Shown here: positions 62,901 through 64,000 of the stretch, in pieces
Layout of the letters: the number at the start of each line of letters is the position of its first letter
Numbering within the stretch: position 1 is the first letter of the stretch
DNA from: Pacificispira spongiicola
GTDB lineage: Bacteria > Pseudomonadota > Alphaproteobacteria > UBA8366 > Aestuariispiraceae
Assembly: GCF_012926505.1 (NCBI RefSeq)
Contig: NZ_JABBNT010000002.1
Coordinates: 837,951 to 901,950 of the forward strand
Direction of reading: 5' to 3'
DNA: 64,000 nt
Position numbers and translations under genes: made by a program
Notes under the pieces: generated by a model
The model's input: the letters and a program-made list of their open reading frames with translations, nothing else
What the model was told of the DNA's origin: nothing
Database searches by the model: none

Positions 62901-64000
62901 AGGCTCGGGTTTTCCGGACCGATATACATGCCGTCGAAGGCATCGCTCGCCTGCCATTCGACATCGGCATGGGCCGCTGTCGGCAGATCCGCCGCCGTGT
63001 AGCCGTCGTCGGTGATGAACAATTCACCCTCGCCCGGGCCATAGCCGGACGGATGGTTGTTGCCCGCCTTCACCGTCAGGCCCGCGACCAGCGTCGCATC
63101 CGGGTAGTTCTGGTTGACGAATTCCTGGATCGGCAGGTGGTCCGGATCGCGAACCCCGTCCATTTCGTCGAAGCCCTCGATTTTGACCTTGATGATCTCA
63201 CCGGTCGCATTGTCCGCCAGATACAGCACGATATTCGAGATATCGTGATCCATTTCCGGTAGATCGCCATCGGACCCGGTCGGCTGGCATTCGCCGACCG
63301 TCACGATGCCGTCGTCATGCGCCGTTGGAACATCGTCGACAACGTCAATTTCCAGCGTCGCGGAAGCCGTCGATCCGTCGCCGTCCGTCACCGTGATCGT
63401 GAACGGCACGTTTTCGATAACATTCTGGTCCTGGCCTTCCGGGTGATCCAGCGTACCGGTCAAGTCGAAGTTGAACCCGTAGCCATCCGTGGAATTGCCC
63501 GACAGGGTCAACGTGAAGATATCATCCGACCCGGCAGACCCCGTGATCGTCTGACCGTCTTCCGACAGGGTGTAGGTCACCGCCGTCCCACCGGACGTCA
63601 AGTTCATGTTCGTCAGTTCGCTCGGGATGCTCAAGGCAACCGAGGCGATACCGTCGGCACCACCGTCGATATCCAGCATGCCGGAGGTAGAACTGTCCTG
63701 CGTCCCATCGGTGCCGGTCGCGAGGTCACCCGCTTCGCTGCCCAGATCGTCTTCATCGACTCGATAACCATCCGCCCCGATGCTCGGATCGTTCGGATCG
63801 TTAACCGGCGGTTCTTCCGGCGGGGGCATCGGTGTGGGGGGTTCCGGCCCATCATCGGTGATGGTGAAGGCCTGCGTCGCAGAGGACGTGTCGCCGTCGG
63901 CATCCGTGATCGTATAGGTGAACGCGTCTTCCAGCGGTTCGCCGTCGGTGTGCTGTTCCGCACCGTCCGACGTGTAGGTGTAGGAACCGTCGGCATTGAC
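50957..64000 (-). CDS. Giant RTX/VCBS surface adhesin, C-terminal 4,347 residues
   Basis: The gene runs off the right edge in frame, so the N-terminus is missing. Seven short RTX blocks (GGxGxDxx motifs) lie near 59.7, 59.3, 58.3, 55.9, 55.2, 54.8 and 52.7 kb, separated by beta-sandwich modules. The modules include VCBS/cadherin-like and DUF5801-like repeats (64-59.8 and 58-56.9 kb), a PA14-like domain (about 56.5-56.0 kb), a DUF642-like domain (about 55.8-55.25 kb), a LamG domain (about 54.1-53.5 kb) and two DUF4114 domains (about 61.5 and 52.6-51.45 kb). The C-terminus has a final calcium-rich secretion region (DGVDTIHDFEVGTDQLFI), an EF-hand-like loop and a tail without RTX. It is the probable substrate of the adjacent exporter and acts in surface attachment or biofilm. 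The GC-rich, Asp/Gly/Thr-rich composition is normal for the class. Confidence 0.9.
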   Translation of the reverse strand, partial: VNADGSYTYTSDGAEQHTDGEPLEDAFTYTITDADGDTSSATQAFTITDDGPEPPTPMPPPEEPPVNDPNDPSIGADGYRVDEDDLGSEAGDLATGTDGTQDSSTSGMLDIDGGADGIASVALSIPSELTNMNLTSGGTAVTYTLSEDGQTITGSAGSDDIFTLTLSGNSTDGYGFNFDLTGTLDHPEGQDQNVIENVPFTITVTDGDGSTASATLEIDVVDDVPTAHDDGIVTVGECQPTGSDGDLPEMDHDISNIVLYLADNATGEIIKVKIEGFDEMDGVRDPDHLPIQEFVNQNYPDATLVAGLTVKAGNNHPSGYGPGEGELFITDDGYTAADLPTAAHADVEWQASDAFDGMYIGPENPSLLSDGASISIVVGTDQGSANLLANDDLGADGGEITSFTYTGEDGEVHEANAGETVDTIHGTLTVNADGSWSYTVDEQVANEDGQDAVDTFTYTLTDGDGDTSTASQSIAIADGCLSIDFGANATATLSENDLSVAGGDVVTGTDGSDPSIVTKSFDVNFGNDGPADTNPVAISVPPALVAMALTSGGAAIAYTVSEDGLTVTASANGETVFTVELSGDPASGTMSYTFDLVGQLDHPEGDGANVIADMPFTVTLTDSDGTQESGTFTLSVEDDVPVADTDNISVGQAESVSVDEDDLADGTDGSDSTSVSGDLGFGSGDVIDIDYGADGAGDGAPTGVGYGDMDFTITGPEGLTSNGDAITYSQQGNVLTATAADGREVFTVTLNDNGSYTFDLKDSLDHADADGENAMDLGFTITGTPGADILAAAVDGDGDAVSGLADAEVTQTFSVSVVDDVPVATANSLPPGGTEEHVIQVTNMGHEEASYHNSYGYYIKDANGNPVDGKIIFADTKEDIGETYTIEGVDPADVGFFVISNGANLNGDIENGVEVTFEQDGNGEWYAVLDGERLDGQGDPVIFDNPALNEGNYDYTQDSSSPGNQNWEDIPGGGDQDFDDVNINVTTSTVTGIPTVNEDDLADGSSPDAGALSADGNLGLAGEELISIDYGADGAADGAPSGLGYGDLDFTISGPEGLTSNGDAVTYSQSGNVLTATADGRDVFTVTLNADGSFTFTLMDTIDHAAGAGENTSTLSFGLTGVPSDGAITDYDLDPADMEGVAFTHSFQVNVVDDVPTAVDDATVTLDEGGATVTGNVMGNDTEGADGATVTSITYTNEAGDSVTAAVDPTNGVSVDTQYGSLTVNADGSYTFTSDTSVENVGGEAATDGFTYTITDADGDSATATHSFEIEDAMPDLSLQIGPAEGYEDQPIALTISADLAQANNAVTIGVTLGNVPTDATLVTGTGQVLTGASSYDLTPADLEGLTIQATDHSADDFGITVTATATHSVTGETITTEPMALPVTVHEVADGPTLEVAADVTAVGDEGTDDTLTGSAGDDTILGGAGDDVIDGQGGDDLLIGDEYEGTMSAALDIDVGLIDQDGSEVAGLTLSGLPEGAVLTSDNGSITVTNGTAQLTADDLEGLTVTFPTGTDAFDITVSARTVDTDADDNTTDTSADVVQTISVSLPDGDGYGDDTITGGVGDDTIYGNRGNDILHGDGPDAIETVTGEHTIYVTDDGPSFGIGGGFGGGDGVDSGDNENTVEEGGNTLTGTLGIAAGGVITAITYTAEGGQSVTVDVDEDNGVTVDTIHGTLTVQSDGSYSYTSDLDEDHGISGDPLPDTFSYTAAVPSGSESGTSTSGTYTGDPIATGDNDFVDDGNMNHNATSADETYIVDRDLVMNENFHMGDGNDTVVVNGTTGQGNNLNMGGGNDAVQLNGAVVGHTGVDGGDGDDVLYLSKGQSSYTFQNFTNNQGHINTQIIDNDTGQMITVNNIEAIAFSDGSVIGNEELISVPGGDDASYNDTIYGEEGDDQLYGDQGDDILRGGADQDTVDGGTGIDDVHAGSGNDTGLFTVGEGGAGERYDGGTGTDTLVIRYTAADLENPDVVNELRAIQEFIANNSDPNTDSGAEMTFDALGITVQDWEDVTLDGPPLPPPVDAHDDTGQSVAEGGNTVTGNLLDNDDVNDGELTEFSYTDENGQTQTAAAGSTVDTQYGTLTVNADGSYTYTSDASEDHSGGDLSETVTYTLENEYGSDTASVTLTVTDTVPDAENDTASTVEGGSAVTGNLLTNDDLGADGSTLTSFTYTDANGQSQTAAAGSTVTTQYGSLTVNANGSYSFTADDSIDHATDGVTETESFSYTITDGDGDTSTADVDINIADTAPDAVDDTASTVEGGAAVTGNLLTNDDLGQDGSTLTSFTYTDANGQSQTATAGSTVTTQYGSLTVNANGSYSFTADDSIDHATNGSVEQEAFSYTITDGDGDTSTADVVIDIADTAPELDVGASGGGLEDQWVPINLSVTATGEGFSSGTLTLSGVPTDAVLNHGSQTSPGVWTLQAGDIDGLAMRTTEDFSGEVELTVSASVTDVDGDVATDSETFTVFVAPVVDEIDLTTQDATATFVSTATPTEPTEPSEPPTLPTGTGLQGMVYDTGDYICDLDNAQTIIDSQSATITFTATNVDYDCASTIGQFLGDDAASASGSTSAAADSFVVKLSGYVYLEAGSHTFGATVDDGFRLSVGGDVVAERTTNGGTDTFDGTYTVTEAGLYPIEVVYWEAGGSERFLVELDGETLGGDIVYGDLPDGMTLTDGGYYVLDDTATGDILGTSGDDTLTGTDGDDTIIGMGGDDTIMGLDGQDLLYGDNGSSVGESLTQVGDRTVIFNSSFEELPDDVQTSNPSYFANSIDGWTTTAEDVEIWTDEMVRDLGDQADGTNSAADGDNFVELNNVAANSFSDSDGIYRDVDTVEGQVYELTFSYSGRPGYDETVNSMAVSVGGVELGSYSQDMSNATDHDWQTVTVRFVGTGEPMRIVFTENSDNDQADGRGMSLDDITLVDTGYATTTVEGDSFDDTIYGGADDDRIYGEQGDDILYGDDPTDLTPEGYFTAPLVIETDDNDVDGSEVLTIEIGDIPEGATLTNTAGDTFSGSTVHVLTPDQLAGLTISVPYGTQDFTLSVDVTSLDTDPDRGETDTGTVSSTISIDIPEVSGSTGEAGDDTIYGGSGNDTIYGQQGDDILFGDEGPDMEDPIGDTASEPVEMSFDLTTPSYSDDPLNEYSSGGDGYATGYVDGDDYVVKIGGVDDCNVCDMAGGYTTTFNVQDGATDGSLTFSYRMVFDKEYESSEYGEVWVAIDGQKVMLNGNDYIEHVDGSGSSDYDSGWQTVTIDLGDLSAGDHTITLGGYNNSKTQDEEQMTVRFTDIEVSGTVGGSFDGGDDTGSTTSDIDAVFHFGLSDVTWNSHSETVTDSVNGLTGTAKGDTGSANGAAQFDGYGDYIVVDHDESMETETGTFSIDFVAWNNGTLASKDSSGYDDGGHFNLDIDSNHQVSLRVQTDSESFTLSGGSIDWQNWQNATVTWDGSTVSLYVNGNLVDSVDSDWNMADNENPWTFGASQVNSGDNVANNLNDYLNGKIDNPMLLDGALTPEQVATLHNVGTADFVANLDTYVPPAVTEPDGETTAEPVDLDIDGTGVNTADIVSEWAEAGVTLQALRYNAGTDSYDDASFSTKDISFTLTSSNTADTSLQGSYNYSGISIGGGLDGGEIDTGDGNDANGTEVMRMTFDQPMDTVTLTLSALFDSETTIDAEHSDTDPGYLEKARWTAFGPDGQELSGTVEGTVNGLVTFEIDADFPITSVELMPLDDGAGNSYKNSDFLLKSVSAEPVSSAPDYSDYNDDIHGGSGNDQIYGQYGDDILKGGSGDDIVSGGAGKDWIMGGTDTGTADIGTQTMTVTFEGTEADYSNVVGFYVLNENGMPETGEIIWSNLHQTDVGATHSILLDGFDQEDVGFFIIPDGADLNNGLTDGMVVTFGTNGDGSISVYADGQELTGQDAKAYFSNPSSLNPDGFDHTQVTQVVEGGGLIINSDGTDGYLKADDVISGQQITVEVGFKSTAVGDSITPIMSYGTDSHHGNEFSITAKDGVLRIYVAGASVATSILASSVFDGAEHMVSVSWDSSDGALKVYVDGVEGYSTTGVATGETLESGGTLVFGQEQDSNGGGFDEDQVFQGTYTQARIFDEVRDSVEIAENAGEPLPDGTDNVVADYRFGGYDSDTQTVADVSGNGNHLTYETVDGFTPSSDPEVIEGGAGETLIGFEDLLNGGDQDYDDAILSVRTGDAAADFENGDHLWGGDVGGTGDGEQDAFFYARGDGVDTIHDFEVGTDQLFISGYDREEMTISKDGDDTIISLGDGGAIKLVGVDADLFGSEDNIASYDADTDDSGALSVDELMDLKNDVMGDDSGSGDTAPPAPDDAGIVFVAPVEPGLTDMGGQEDPNNQ
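56915..57604 (-). repeat. Two near-identical 345-bp (115-residue) tandem repeats in the adhesin
   Basis: Unit 1 (57604-57260) and unit 2 (57259-56915) encode VCBS-like modules beginning DTASTVEGG and ending INIADTAPD/IDIADTAPE. Long stretches are identical at DNA level, for example the segments around 57056 and 57401. A third, more diverged unit lies just upstream (about 57605-57940, offset near 336 nt). Confidence 0.85.
60700..60950 (-). repeat. Duplicated module, copy 1 (GYGDLDFTISGPEGL type)
   Basis: This stretch encodes a DUF5801-like segment with GPEGLTSNGDAVTYSQSGN. An almost identical segment lies 1,017 nt away (aligning CATCGCCGTTCGACGTCAG at 60811 with the same sequence at 61828), pointing to internal duplication with the DUF4114 domain between the copies. 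Confidence 0.7.
61717..61967 (-). repeat. Duplicated module, copy 2 (GYGDMDFTITGPEGL type)
   Basis: This is the counterpart of the segment near 60.8 kb, encoding GPEGLTSNGDAITYSQQGN. Differences are mostly conservative, so the duplication is fairly recent or maintained by gene conversion. Confidence 0.7.

Noticed and set aside
56783..63262. Very long open frame on the plus strand opposite the adhesin
   Set aside because: It is the antisense shadow of a repetitive, GC-rich Asp/Gly/Thr-rich gene. The translation is Arg/Val/Ile-rich with no recognisable domain, and the minus-strand frame has clear protein modules.

Overview
The window is high-GC bacterial DNA, almost fully coding, with short intergenic gaps and many ATGA-type start/stop overlaps. 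Several features point to an alphaproteobacterium: a MipZ division-site ATPase, an imuA-imuB-dnaE2 mutagenesis cassette preceded by the alphaproteobacterial LexA box GTTC-N7-GTTC, a MlaE permease with a STAS domain, and an Lrp-type regulator divergent from putA. A free-living, probably aquatic or marine Rhodospirillales-like organism is my inference; the sequence does not fix the genus. I saw no rRNA, tRNA, insertion sequence, phage gene or CRISPR array.

Layout. 1-3.8 kb (minus): partial HAD phosphatase, phosphomannomutase/phosphoglucomutase, UDP-glucose dehydrogenase and GalU, a sugar-nucleotide block. 4-7.3 kb (minus): mipZ, an unknown gene, a VWA protein and a membrane J-domain protein. 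7.5-11.2 kb (plus): lipoprotein, DjlA-like co-chaperone, EamA exporter, amidase_2, HCCA isomerase. 11.4-16.7 kb: leucine dehydrogenase-type enzyme, then an iron ABC importer pair converging on a di-heme oxidoreductase. 16.8-20.6 kb: putA with a divergent Lrp regulator. 20.6-25 kb (plus): asparagine synthase, glycosyltransferase, SDR and GFA protein. 25-31.6 kb (minus): AEC transporter, then dnaE2, imuB and imuA. 31.8-39.9 kb (plus): SLAC1 transporter, pyrE, an oligopeptide-type importer without an ATPase, a low-complexity protein, DUF423, and a P460-like protein with a broken haem motif. 40-45 kb (minus): MCE/Mla lipid transporter operon ending in an orphan TAXI binding protein. 45.1-46.8 kb: apt and an amidase. 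46.8-64 kb (minus): type I secretion adaptor, type I ABC exporter and its likely substrate, a giant RTX adhesin of more than 4,340 residues that runs off the window.

How it fits together. Much of the window concerns the cell envelope: precursor sugars for polysaccharide, phospholipid trafficking, peptidoglycan trimming, and a secreted adhesin with its dedicated exporter. The adhesin is the most unusual object. It alternates RTX calcium-binding blocks with VCBS/cadherin-like, PA14, LamG, DUF642-like and DUF4114 modules, and a LamG-like module appears inserted inside its last DUF4114 domain. Other points worth attention are the P460-like protein lacking the haem histidine, two ABC importers without ATPases, and the mipZ-unknown-VWA-J-domain gene string.
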